Shown here: in pieces, positions 18,345 through 27,386 of the stretch
Numbering within the stretch: the first letter of the stretch is position 1
Layout: every line of letters starts with the position of its first letter
Assembly: GCF_030296615.1 (NCBI RefSeq)
Contig: NZ_AP027732.1
Span: forward strand, 3,291,042 to 3,355,041
Direction of reading: 5' to 3'
DNA: 64,000 nucleotides
Source of the DNA: Frondihabitans sucicola
GTDB taxonomy: Bacteria > Actinomycetota > Actinomycetes > Actinomycetales > Microbacteriaceae
Notes under the pieces: model-generated
Told to the model about the DNA's origin: nothing
Databases searched by the model: none
The model's input: the letters and a program-made list of their open reading frames with translations, nothing else
Made by a program: the position numbers and the translations under genes

Positions 18345-18373
18345 GCCGTGCGTCCGGCCGACGTCGACGGGGG

Positions 18374-19555
18374 TCAGTGGGCCGTCGGATCCGCGTCGTT
18401 GACGAGCGCGTCGCCCGCCAGCCGCAGCTTGAAGATCCGCGGATTGTGCGAGCTGAGCGTCCTCGCGTTGCGCCAGTGCCGGTCGAGTGCGATCGTCTCG
18501 CTCGTCCCGGACGCCCCCAGCGCATCGAAGACGATGGTCGCCGACTCCAGAACGGCATCCGTGATGATCGACTGAGCCTGCGCCACGGCGAGCCAGGAGG
18601 CCTGTCGGTCGGCGTCCGATCCCGAGTCGACGTAGCGGTCGACCTGCAGCGCGCTCTGCGCGAGAGCGCTCTCGGCGGCGAACGACAGGGCCGAGACCCG
18701 TCCGATCACTTCCAGGATCTGAGGATCGGCCGACGCCTCCGCTCGCGTCCCGTTGTCGTGGGATCGACGCCGCGCGCGCAGGGCCGCGACGCCGTCACGC
18801 AGGAGCGCCCGCCCGATCCCGACCAGGAGCGAGTGGAGCACGCTCTGGTAGTACTGCGACTGATAGGTGTAGCGGCTCTCGTAGGGGATCGCGTCGTCGA
18901 GCGCGACACGCGCCGCCCGGTAGGTCACGCTGCCGCTCCCGGTCAGCTTCTGCCCGAAGCCGTCCCAGTCGTCGCCGATCTCGACCCCGGGCTGGTCTGC
19001 CCGGACGAGCGCGATCACCTTGGTGCCCTCGGGGTCGACGGCGAGCACGGTGAACCACGTCGCGTAGACGCTCCCCGTGGAGTAGTACTTGACGCCGTCC
19101 ACCGACCATCCGCCGTCGACGGGCGTGATCGTCGTCTCGATCGTGCTCTGCGTGAGGGCCCCGCTCTCGCTCCAGCCGCCGCCGATGATCTCTCCTCGGC
19201 CCAGACGTTCGAGCCAGACGGCCGAGCGGGGGTCGTCTCCCGCGTGCACGCGATCCTCGACGAACGAGAAGTGATTCCGCCAGATGTGCGCGAGATTCAC
19301 GTCGACGGTCGCCAGCTCGGCGAGCAGCAGGAAGAGGTCGGAGAGGCGGGCTCCGAAGCCGCCCAGCGCGACCGGCGTGCGCAGCCGTGCGAAGCCGGCG
19401 TCGGTGAGCCAGCGGAGCTGTTCCCGCCCGAGCACGCCGTCGCGCTCGCGTCGAAGCGCGTCCTCGCCGATCCGGGCGAAGATCGGTCGGAAGAGGGCCG
19501 CGAGCTCGTGGTAGCGCGCGTCACCGGGAAGACCGGTCTCGAAGGGGACGGGCAT
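18374..19555 (-). CDS. Acyl-CoA-dehydrogenase-fold flavin monooxygenase (DszC/SfnC-like)
   Basis: This 393-residue protein has the acyl-CoA dehydrogenase fold but matches the monooxygenase branch (DszC, SfnC), which uses reduced FMN and oxygen to oxidise sulfides or sulfones. Telling segments are ATVDVNLAHIWRNHFSFVED, GWSESGALTQSTIETTITPV, WSVDGVKYYSTGSVYATWF and the C-terminal SSHNPRIFKLRLAGD, in which HNPRIFK is characteristic. The acyl-CoA dehydrogenase catalytic glutamate region is not conserved. It starts three bases after the stop of the FAD/NAD(P) protein gene, in an operon with two luciferase-like monooxygenases. A reduced-flavin supply is required; no classical flavin reductase is visible nearby. 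Confidence 0.85.
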   Translation of the reverse strand: MPVPFETGLPGDARYHELAALFRPIFARIGEDALRRERDGVLGREQLRWLTDAGFARLRTPVALGGFGARLSDLFLLLAELATVDVNLAHIWRNHFSFVEDRVHAGDDPRSAVWLERLGRGEIIGGGWSESGALTQSTIETTITPVDGGWSVDGVKYYSTGSVYATWFTVLAVDPEGTKVIALVRADQPGVEIGDDWDGFGQKLTGSGSVTYRAARVALDDAIPYESRYTYQSQYYQSVLHSLLVGIGRALLRDGVAALRARRRSHDNGTRAEASADPQILEVIGRVSALSFAAESALAQSALQVDRYVDSGSDADRQASWLAVAQAQSIITDAVLESATIVFDALGASGTSETIALDRHWRNARTLSSHNPRIFKLRLAGDALVNDADPTAH

Positions 19556-19558
19556 CGA

Positions 19559-21487
19559 CTACCGCGCCGCCGAATCCGAAGCGGGCACCTGGGCCGTGAC
19601 GAGCGACGCCAGCACGGCGCGCGCCACGGCGTCGTTCTCGCGGAAGGACAACGCGTTCGTGCGCGGCCGGGAGAACGCACCGACGAAGGGAGCCGTCGTG
19701 AAGGGGCCGATCGCGAAGCGTCGCGGGTGGGGGCTTCCGTCCGCCAGGGTGATCCTGGCGTCGGCGCGGAAGACCGTCACCTTGCCGGTGCGCGTCGTGT
19801 GCTCGGCGTCGGCGTGGACCTGCTCGACGCCGCCCCCGCCGCCCACGAGCGATCGGAGCACCGGGTTGTCGCTCGCGGTTGCACGCTCCTCGGGCAGCCA
19901 GGCGTCGATGAGCGCGCGGGCGGTGACCACCTCGTCGGTGCTGGTCCCCGTCGCCCGGAAGACGCGCTCCGCCTCGTCCGGGACGACGTCCATTCCCGCG
20001 CCGAAGAAAGTGAGGATCCCGGCCTCGGAGAGCGCCAGGATCTCCTCGAGCCGGGGGCCGGGCGGGCCGCTCGCGACGTAGCTGAAGTAGCGCAGCCAAC
20101 CACCGCCCAGGTCCCGCTCGCGAGAGAGCGCTGTCCAGTTCGGGGAGTCGGTGATGGCGAAGAAGGCTCCGAACGCCTGCAGGAGCGACAGGAAGAGGCC
20201 GAGCGTCGCGCTGTGCTCGGGTAGCGTCCGCCTCGCGAGGTCGTCGCGGATGTAGCTCCGGACGATCTCCTGGAGGTCGGCGGACGTGCGACCGCGGACG
20301 TCGGCCAGGGGACGGTCGAACCGGGCGAGGTCGAGCCTGTCTCCCGGGTCGACGACGGTCTCCGAGACGAGGCGGCGGTAGTCGTCGCCGAAGGGGTCGA
20401 CGGCGTCGAATCGCTCGACGAACTCGTCCCAGCCGGCCAGGACGCGTTCCGCGTGACCGGTGAACAGCTCGGCGTAGTAGCCGTGCAGCATCTCTTTGGC
20501 GATGGCCGGCCAGACGTGCTGCACGAAGTCGAGGCGCGGGTGCGACGCGGCGATGCCGCCGGCGATCTCCGCTGTGAAGTACCGCGGCTCCGGGCGGACG
20601 CCGACGAGGCTCGACGTGATCTTGGCGTGGTAGGGAACGCCGCGCCGCGATCCGACGACGAGGTGCGGCTCGCGCCCGGAGGCAACGTAGCGCAGGCGGT
20701 CGCCGATCCGCACGAACCGGCCGCCCCTGCCCTCCCCGAGGAGGACGATCAGGTCGACCGCCGCCAGGCCGAAGCCGCGCACGAGGACCGTCTCGCCCGC
20801 GGCCACGGCATCGAGATCGGCGTCCGCGGTGAACGACGGCGGAAGATAGAACAGGCCGTTCCGCGAGGCGAATGCGTCGAGGGCCGCGTGCTCGGGCGCG
20901 GCGTCGCTGCCCGAATGCCCCAGGGCGTAGACGACGGCGTCGGCGGTGAGGGCGCCACCCCCGTCCAGCAGGACCCGCTGGCCGCCGTCGCGGAGGTCTT
21001 CGACGTCGACGGCGCGCACGCGGTGATGGATCACGCTGATGCTCTCCGGAAGCCCTTCGAGGGTCCGGCGGTGAAACCAGTCGAGGTACAGGCTCTGCAG
21101 TCGCCGGGTGGGGAAGCTCTTCGCGTGGAGGCCCCTCAGCTCGTCGGCCAGGAGGGGATCCGTGGCCACCACCCCCGTGATCGTGCCGTCGCGGACACCC
21201 GCCGCCCAGTCGGCCAGGGACGGACCGGGAGACACCGGTCCGTCGATGACGCTCGACTCGTCGGTGAACATGGTGACGTCCTCGGCCAGCGAGTTGAGCT
21301 TCAGGAGGGCCGACTGCTCGTTCCGCCAGATCCGGCCAGGGCCGGGAGGAAAGGGGTCGACGATGTGCACGGTGACGTCGGGGGCTCCGAGCGCCGAGTG
21401 GTTGCGGGCGAATCGCTCCAGCCAGCCGACGCCACGCGGGCCCGCACCGATCAGGACGATCGACCGAGCCGACTGCGACTCAGACAC
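19559..21487 (-). CDS. FAD/NAD(P)-binding protein (NAD_binding_9 type)
   Basis: This large, 642-residue protein begins with a dinucleotide-binding motif, SIVLIGAGPRGVGWLERFA (GxGxxGxG-like), followed by VHIVDPFPPGPGRIWRNEQS, which is typical of the FAD-NAD(P)-binding family PF13454. A second glycine-rich segment, AVVYALGHSGSD, marks the NAD(P)-side fold. Members occur beside luciferase-like monooxygenases and DszC-like enzymes in actinobacteria, but their reaction is not established. It could supply reduced flavin or be an oxygenase in its own right. Its ATG overlaps the stop of the upstream monooxygenase gene by eight bases. Confidence 0.8.
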   Translation of the reverse strand: MSESQSARSIVLIGAGPRGVGWLERFARNHSALGAPDVTVHIVDPFPPGPGRIWRNEQSALLKLNSLAEDVTMFTDESSVIDGPVSPGPSLADWAAGVRDGTITGVVATDPLLADELRGLHAKSFPTRRLQSLYLDWFHRRTLEGLPESISVIHHRVRAVDVEDLRDGGQRVLLDGGGALTADAVVYALGHSGSDAAPEHAALDAFASRNGLFYLPPSFTADADLDAVAAGETVLVRGFGLAAVDLIVLLGEGRGGRFVRIGDRLRYVASGREPHLVVGSRRGVPYHAKITSSLVGVRPEPRYFTAEIAGGIAASHPRLDFVQHVWPAIAKEMLHGYYAELFTGHAERVLAGWDEFVERFDAVDPFGDDYRRLVSETVVDPGDRLDLARFDRPLADVRGRTSADLQEIVRSYIRDDLARRTLPEHSATLGLFLSLLQAFGAFFAITDSPNWTALSRERDLGGGWLRYFSYVASGPPGPRLEEILALSEAGILTFFGAGMDVVPDEAERVFRATGTSTDEVVTARALIDAWLPEERATASDNPVLRSLVGGGGGVEQVHADAEHTTRTGKVTVFRADARITLADGSPHPRRFAIGPFTTAPFVGAFSRPRTNALSFRENDAVARAVLASLVTAQVPASDSAAR

Positions 21488-22810
21488 CGGCGGCGGTGGT
21501 CTGTCGCCGTTCGGCCGTCGTCCCGGCTCCGCGGCGGGTCAGCGGCGCACGCAGCCCGAGATTCTCGCGCAGCGTGTCCGCCGGATACTCGGTCCAGTAG
21601 ATGCCGCGCTCCTGCAGGGCGGGAACGAGCTTGTTCACGATGTCGTCGAGGCCGGTCGGGACGAGCCACGGGCTGATGTTGAAGCCGTCGACCACGTGCT
21701 GCTCGGAGAACGGGATCAGCTCGTCGGCGATGCTGTCGGCGGTTCCCGCGAAGCCGCGCCTGGTGCCGATCTCGATGACCAGCTCCCGGATCGAGTAGCC
21801 CTTCTCGCGACTGAGCGCGCGCCAGGCCGCGGCGGTCTCGATCGCCTTCGCCGCTCGGAAGCCGGCGCCCCGGGTCTCGCCCGTCTCCGTCTGGACCGGA
21901 TCGAATTCGGGGAGCGGACCGTCAGGGTCGTAGTTCGACAGATCGGTGCCCCAGAGCTGCTCGACGAAGGCGAGGGCGGTCGCGGGCGTGACCTGGTTCT
22001 CCCGCACCCAGCGGACCTTGTCGTCGACCTCGGAGGCGCGGTCGGCGATGATGAACTCCTGACCGGGGAAGATCTTGAGGTCGTCGGCCGGGCGTCCGGC
22101 TGCCACCGTCCTGGCCCGGATGTCGGCGGCGAAGGTCTTCGCCGCCTCGAACGTGCCGTGCGCGGAGAAGATGACCTCGGCGTTGTGCGCGGCGAAGTCG
22201 CGGCCGTCGGCCGAATCTCCCGCCTGGAAGAGGACAGGGTGCTGCTGGGGGCTTCGCGGGAGCGACCCTCGGCGTCGACGGAGTAGTACGCGGTGTCGTA
22301 GTGGAACGGCGCGTCCTGTCCGACGGAGTCCCAGATCCTGCGGGCGATCGCGATGACGTCGGCGGCGTGGGTGTATCGGTCGGCGTGGTCGAGGTAGCCG
22401 CCGCGACGGAAGTTCGCGCCCGTCCAGGCGTTGTCGGTCGTCACGACGTTCCAGGCGGCGCGGCCTCCGGAGAGGACGTCCAGGCTCTGCAGGCGGTGGG
22501 CGAGGTCGACGGGATCGTTGTAGGTCGTGTTCTGCGTCGCCACGAGACCGATCCGGCTGGTGACGGCCGCGAGCGCCGCGAGCTGCGTGAAGGCGTCCGG
22601 CCGGCCGGCGACGTCGAGGGCGTGCAGCTTGCCGAGGTGTTCGCGCAGGCGCAGGCCTTCACCGAGGAAGAACGCCGTGAAGAGGCCGCGCTCGGCGGTC
22701 TGGATCATGCGCCGGAAGCTCTCGAATTCGGTCTGGGAGCCGCTGTCGGGTGCCGACCAGACGGTGGAGAAGTTGACGCCCTGGAAGAAGATGCCGAACT
22801 GGATGCTCAT
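21480..22810 (-). CDS. Luciferase-like monooxygenase (NtaA/SnaA/DszA type), apparent frameshift
   Basis: About 443 residues after repair, the normal length of the NtaA/DszA group, which carries out FMNH2-dependent C-S or C-N cleavage. Visible motifs are FRRMIQTAERGLFTAFFLGE, IGLVATQNTTYNDPVDLAHR, LQSLDVLSGGRAAWNVVTT and, near the end, DGFNISPWLVP. The break lies at a G5 run (22247-22251); one more base reads through as PQQHPVLFQAGDSADGRDFA, a hallmark of the family. The ATG at 22810 overlaps the stop of the upstream monooxygenase gene (22807). Confidence 0.88.
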
Positions 22811-23879
22811 CGGGTGACCTTTGCGAATCGGTTGGCGGGGTGGGAGAGCCCGAGGGTCTCGCGGAGAGTGGCGCCGGCGACCGGCGAGCGGAACACGCCG
22901 AGGGCGCGGAGGACCGGCAGGACGGCGCGACCGATTTCGTCGAGGTCGGAGTCGAGGACGGCGGGCCGGATCCGGACGCCGTCGACCACTCGGGACAGTT
23001 CGACGAGGAGTTCGCCGAGGCCCGCGGCGGTCCCGACGTAGCGGGCGTGCCCGCTGCCGGGCCACGGCGAGTGGGCGTCGAGTTCGTCGAGGCGCTGCTG
23101 GCCGGTGCGGCCGGCGCGGTCGAGGACGACGTCGAGCTGGAGGACGAGGCGCACGTCGTCGCCGTAGCGGGCGCGGGCCGTCTCGGCTGCGTCGCGACCT
23201 TCGGCGAGGTCCGCGTCGAGGAGGACGACGTCGACCTCCGCCGCGGTGCCCTCTGCGGCGAACACCACCGACTGCCCCTGCGGGGAACGAGGCAGGATCG
23301 AGGGTCCCTTCACGGAGAAACGCTTGCCTTCGAAGTCCGCGTAGTGGAGTCGGTCGCGGTCGAGGTAGCGTCCGGTCGCCACGTCGCGGATCACCGCGTC
23401 GTCCTCCCAGGAGTCCCAGAGCCGGCGGACCACCTCGACGACGTCGGCGATCTCGTCTCCGACGTCGCCCGCTGCGAGCGGCGTGCGGCCGTGACGGGCG
23501 GCGATCGCGGGGTCCGGGTCCGCCCCGACGATCCACCCGGCGCGCCCGAGCGAGGCGGTGTCGAGGCTCGCCACCTGCGTGGCGACGTGGAACGGCTCGT
23601 TGTAGAGCGAGTGGACGACCGGCACGAGGCCGATCGCGCCGGTGAGTGGGGCGCTGAACGAGGCGCGGATCACGGCGTCGGTCCGCGGTGCCGCCGTCGG
23701 AAGGGGTGGTCGTCGAAGACGACGGCCGTGAAGCCCGCGCGTTCGGCGGCCTGGACGGAACGCGTCACGGAGCGGGCGGAGAGCAGCTCCGTCGCCGTGG
23801 CCGCGGTGACGGACCCGGCCGCGGGGTGGGATCCTGCCCCGTCGACGTCGATCAGGACGGAGAATTCGGATGCGCTCAT
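22807..23879 (-). CDS. Luciferase-like monooxygenase family protein, divergent, apparent frameshift
   Basis: About 357 residues after repair. The N-terminus (SEFSVLIDVDGAGSHPAAGS, then VQAAERAGFTAVVFDDHP) keeps the first strand-helix-strand of the luciferase fold. The middle shows GLVPVVHSLYNEPFHVATQV and ASLDTASLGRAGWIVGADPD, equivalent to the TTYNxPYHxAR and SLDxLSxGRxAWN motifs of its neighbours but altered. The break is at a C4 run (plus strand GGGG, 23703-23706). It is the first gene of the operon running to 18374. The altered motifs suggest a different substrate or a partner subunit rather than a duplicate activity. Confidence 0.75.
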
Positions 23880-23989
23880 CTTCAGCACCCTAGGCAGTCC
23901 GGCCGGCGCGTGTTGGACGGTCAGCAATGAACGGTAACGCAGCGGTCGTCGCGCGGTCACTCGGCCCCGGCCCGGAGCGCCCGCTCGGG

Positions 23990-24817
23990 TCAGGGTTGGA
24001 CGACACCGTCCACGGCGATCTGCACCTTCTCGTTGTAGAACGCCACGTGATCGCGGATCGCTGAGACGGCCGGCTTCGGGTCGGGATACGACCAGGCGAT
24101 GTCCGTCACCCGGCCGTCCGCCGACGACCAGTAGTCGGTGGCGTACCCCTTGTACGGGCATTCGCTCCAGCCGTCCGACGGGCGAAGAGTTTCGAAGCGC
24201 ACGTCCTTCCGCGGGACGTACCAGCGCGTGGGCAGCCCGGTCTCGTAGACGACGACGGGCTCCGTGGTCTCCGCCAGGACCGAACCGCCTCGCGAGACGA
24301 CGACCCGGCGGCTGCTCGGCAGCGCGTCGACCCGATTGTGCGGGTCGCGGGGGTGGGTCATGACGAGTTCGTCCTCCTCGTACCAGGCGTCGAGCACGCC
24401 GCGCGACCAGGTGACGGCGAGGTACTCCTCGAGTCCTGGCACATTCCAGCGCCAGGCGGCGTGCTCGATCACCCGGGAGTCGCCGAGGTGCAGGTCGAAC
24501 CACTGCTCGTCTCCTCCTCTCGGGCGATAGAAGCGCCCGCGCGGAGGTGCTGCGACAGCGGGCGTCAAGAGGTCGGTGCGCACGTGCTCCGCGGGGAAGC
24601 CGTACTCGGGCACCTTGTGGCCGGGTTCCCAGACCAGCAGCTGGTGACGGCTGTCGACCACGGCGATGCCGTCGACGACGCCGCGCACCCAGCGATCGCT
24701 CGGCTCGAAGCTGAAGTGATCGGGATACGAGGGGAAGCGACGTCTCAGCGACGGCGACTCCTCGGGGCTCCGCCGCAGGGTGGTGAGATCGGGTGTTTCG
24801 AAACGGGGAATGGACAT
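23990..24817 (-). CDS. Tandem DUF427-domain protein
   Basis: This 275-residue protein has two copies of the small beta-barrel DUF427 domain, which has no established enzymatic function. The first half has VVDSRHQLLVWEPGHKVPEY and the second VVSRGGSVLAETTEPVVVYE, followed by PTRWYVPRKDVRFETLRPSD, the typical domain core. SECPYKGYATDYWS and DIAWSYPDP complete the second copy. The ATG at 24817 has GGGAG upstream; an in-frame GTG further upstream is less likely. It is divergent from a monooxygenase operon and may share its control region. Its role in this locus is unknown. Confidence 0.8.
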   Translation of the reverse strand: MSIPRFETPDLTTLRRSPEESPSLRRRFPSYPDHFSFEPSDRWVRGVVDGIAVVDSRHQLLVWEPGHKVPEYGFPAEHVRTDLLTPAVAAPPRGRFYRPRGGDEQWFDLHLGDSRVIEHAAWRWNVPGLEEYLAVTWSRGVLDAWYEEDELVMTHPRDPHNRVDALPSSRRVVVSRGGSVLAETTEPVVVYETGLPTRWYVPRKDVRFETLRPSDGWSECPYKGYATDYWSSADGRVTDIAWSYPDPKPAVSAIRDHVAFYNEKVQIAVDGVVQP

Positions 24818-24889
24818 CCTGCGGCTCCCGGGAAGTGGGCGGAACACGAACCGGGAAAACTACTCCCCCATCGGCTCGCGCGCTCCTCC

Positions 24890-24914
24890 GTGACGGTTTG
24901 TGAAACCCCGTGAC
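24890..24914. promoter_or_regulatory. Ten-base-spaced GTGAC repeats in the divergent DUF427-monooxygenase region
   Basis: GTGAC (24890-24894), GTGAA (24900-24904) and GTGAC (24910-24914) recur exactly every 10 bases, one helical turn. They lie midway between the DUF427 gene start (24817) and the monooxygenase gene start (25018). The same pentamer forms repeats at 14201-14256 and 18308-18344, suggesting one regulator for the sulfur island. Confidence 0.38.
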
Positions 24915-25017
24915 GATCCGCCGCTCGAAGATTACGGCAGTGTTCGCCGCGTTACGACGCCCCTGTTCCGCGCCCCCGTGCCGTGGTTACCGTTCAGGTC
25001 GACCCGAGGGGCAGACC

Positions 25018-26046
25018 ATGACAATCCCGACCACCGCACCCAGCCTCGCCGTGTTCTCCCACGTGACGGAGGCACCGCCGGCCCGCGACAGCTACCGCTC
25101 GACCCTCGACCTCTTCGCCGCCGCCGAGAGCCTCGGCTACGAGGACACCTGGATTCGGCAGTTCCACCTCCGCAGCGACGACGATCCCTCGCGCGGCGGC
25201 CTTCCGTCGCCGTTCGTCTTCCTCGCCGCCGTCGCAGAGCACACCTCGACCATTCGCCTCGGCACGGGCGTCGTGGTGCTGCCGCTCGAGAGTCCGGTCC
25301 GCGTCGCCGAAGACGCCGCCGTCCTCGACGCGCTGAGCGGGGGCCGCCTCCAGCTCGGCCTGGCCAACGGGGGTGGCGCCCCTGGGCTCACCGACCTGTT
25401 CGCCCCGAAGCGGTCGAACGACGACGTGCAGGATCGCAAGACCGCCTACCTCGACGACGTCCGTCACCTGAAGGACGCTCTCGACGGTCACGAGCTCCTG
25501 CCGGACGGTCAGCGACTCAACCCGGCGGCTCCCGGCCTGACGGACCGCATCTGGGAGGCGACGCTGAGCGAGCAGAGCGGCTTCGACGCGGCCACTCGGG
25601 GCCACGGAGTCCTGCTCGGCACGACGCAGACGATCCCGGCGGAGGTCACCGCTGCCGCCTACTACCGGGGGCTCCCCGCCGGCGTCGCCCCTCGCGTGGG
25701 GATCGCCACGGCGATCTATCCCGCCAAGGATCGCGAGACGGCGCTCCGCGAGGCCCGCGACGGCATCGAGGCGAAGTACGCCTGGGGCGAGAGCTTCCTG
25801 CCGAAGGCCACCACGCTCGCCGAGAAGGCCGCTTCGCTCAACCTCCACTACGGCACGGCCGACGACATAGCCGAGTCCATCCTGTCCAAGCCCTACTCCC
25901 GCTTCGCCACCCAGCTGCTCGTCCAAGTCGAGCACGGCTACGCCGACTTCGGTCTCCGGCGCGAAGCGCTGGCGCTGTTCGCGAGCGACGTCGCTCCGCA
26001 GCTCGGTTGGCACGCCCCCGCCCGCACGCAAGGAGTCCCCGCATGA
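25018..26046 (+). CDS. Luciferase-like flavin-dependent monooxygenase
   Basis: This 342-residue enzyme has the standard N-terminal order: STLDLFAAAESLGYEDTWIR, SPFVFLAAVAEHTSTIRLGT, then VRVAEDAAVLDALSGGRLQL and LANGGGAP. A GAGGGGCAG ribosome-binding site precedes the ATG. It is the first gene of a run of seven co-directional genes ending with an importer ATPase; its stop overlaps the start of the next monooxygenase by ATGA. It belongs to the WIRQ-HL subgroup, the same as the truncated gene at 13954, which it may have once duplicated. The substrate is unknown; the context points to sulfur compounds. Confidence 0.87.
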   Translation: MTIPTTAPSLAVFSHVTEAPPARDSYRSTLDLFAAAESLGYEDTWIRQFHLRSDDDPSRGGLPSPFVFLAAVAEHTSTIRLGTGVVVLPLESPVRVAEDAAVLDALSGGRLQLGLANGGGAPGLTDLFAPKRSNDDVQDRKTAYLDDVRHLKDALDGHELLPDGQRLNPAAPGLTDRIWEATLSEQSGFDAATRGHGVLLGTTQTIPAEVTAAAYYRGLPAGVAPRVGIATAIYPAKDRETALREARDGIEAKYAWGESFLPKATTLAEKAASLNLHYGTADDIAESILSKPYSRFATQLLVQVEHGYADFGLRREALALFASDVAPQLGWHAPARTQGVPA

Positions 26047-27386
26047 GCCACGACAGGAACCTCGTCCTGGGCGCGATGCTGTTCTACCCGGGCGGGGAGC
26101 ACATCACCAGCTGGCGACTCCCCGGCTCCGAGCCGGCCGACTACCTCGACATCGACTACTACAAGCGCTTCGCGCAGACCGCGGAGCGCGGCGGCTTCGC
26201 GACGATCTTCATCGCCGACGAGCTGTACGTGTGGGACCGCTTCCCGTCCGGGATCGATCACGCCGTCAACATCCGCACCGAGCCGTTCACCCTCCTCGGC
26301 GCCCTGTCGCAGGTCACCGAGAAGATCGGACTCGCCGCCACCGTCTCGACGACCTACAACGAGCCCTACCACGTGGCGCGCAAGCTGGCCTCGCTGGACT
26401 ACCTGAGCGAGGGACGGGCCGCCTGGAACCTCGTGACGAGCGCGAGCGACGAGGAGGCCTGGAACTTCGGCCGCGACGCCAACCTGGACCACTCCGTGCG
26501 GTACCGCCGCGGCGCCGAGTTCGTCGACGTCGTGAAGGGCCTCTGGGACTCCTGGGACGACGACGCCTTCCTCTATGACAGGGAGTCGGGCTCCTTCGCC
26601 CGCCGCGACGGGCTGCACGTGCTCGACCACCACGGCGAGTTCTTCGACGTCCGCGGGCCGCTCAACATCGCCCGCCCACCGCAGGGCCACCCTGTCCTGT
26701 TCCAGGCCGGCGCCTCGGAGGCCGGTCGCGAACTCGCCGGGGCCACCGCCGAGGGCGTGTTCACGCTCAGCCCCGACGCCCTCGGCGACGCCCAGGACCT
26801 CTACGCCGACTACAAGCGACGGGCCACGGCTCACGGTCGCGACCCGGAGGGGATCAAGATTTTGCCCGCCGTCTCACCCGTCATCGGCGAGACCGAACAG
26901 GATGCCCTGGCCCGGCTCGACGAGATCGAGGCGCTCACACCCGACCGCATCTCGCTCGATCTGCTGTCGCACTACCTGCAGACCGACCTGAGCGATCGGC
27001 CCCTCGACAAGACCTTCGACTTCGAGTTCGACGAGACGAGCGGCAACCAGTCGAAATCGTTCTACGACTCCGTCCGCAGGCTCGTCGGCGAACGCTCGTT
27101 CACGCTCCGCGACCTCTACCGGACGATCCTCCGCCGCCGTTTCCTCCCGGGGACTCCCGAGACGATCGCCGACTGGTTGCAGGAGCGGTTCGAGAACGGC
27201 GCCGCGGACGGGTTCATGATCGCCTTCTCGTCGGTGCCCCGTGGCGTCGACCAGTTCGTCGACGAGATCGTCCCCGAGCTGGTGCGCCGCGGCATCTATC
27301 GAACCGACTACCGCGGCGACACGCTGCGCGACAACCTCGGTCTCCCGCGGCCGGAGTCGTCGCTGCGGACGGGGGTGACGGCATGA
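26043..27386 (+). CDS. Luciferase-like monooxygenase (NtaA/DmoA type), copy 1
   Basis: This 447-residue enzyme is of the NtaA/DszA/DmoA branch. It starts with LVLGAMLFYPGGEHITSWR and shows YKRFAQTAERGGFATIFIAD, GLAATVSTTYNEPYHVARKL and ASLDYLSEGRAAWNLVTSAS, then FDVRGPLNIARPPQGHPVLF. The C-terminal segment NGAADGFMIAFSSVPRGVDQ closes the barrel. It overlaps both neighbours by four bases. It is clearly a paralogue of the following gene, with the same motifs in the same positions. Such enzymes cleave C-S or C-N bonds using reduced FMN and oxygen. Confidence 0.9.
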   Translation: MSHDRNLVLGAMLFYPGGEHITSWRLPGSEPADYLDIDYYKRFAQTAERGGFATIFIADELYVWDRFPSGIDHAVNIRTEPFTLLGALSQVTEKIGLAATVSTTYNEPYHVARKLASLDYLSEGRAAWNLVTSASDEEAWNFGRDANLDHSVRYRRGAEFVDVVKGLWDSWDDDAFLYDRESGSFARRDGLHVLDHHGEFFDVRGPLNIARPPQGHPVLFQAGASEAGRELAGATAEGVFTLSPDALGDAQDLYADYKRRATAHGRDPEGIKILPAVSPVIGETEQDALARLDEIEALTPDRISLDLLSHYLQTDLSDRPLDKTFDFEFDETSGNQSKSFYDSVRRLVGERSFTLRDLYRTILRRRFLPGTPETIADWLQERFENGAADGFMIAFSSVPRGVDQFVDEIVPELVRRGIYRTDYRGDTLRDNLGLPRPESSLRTGVTA

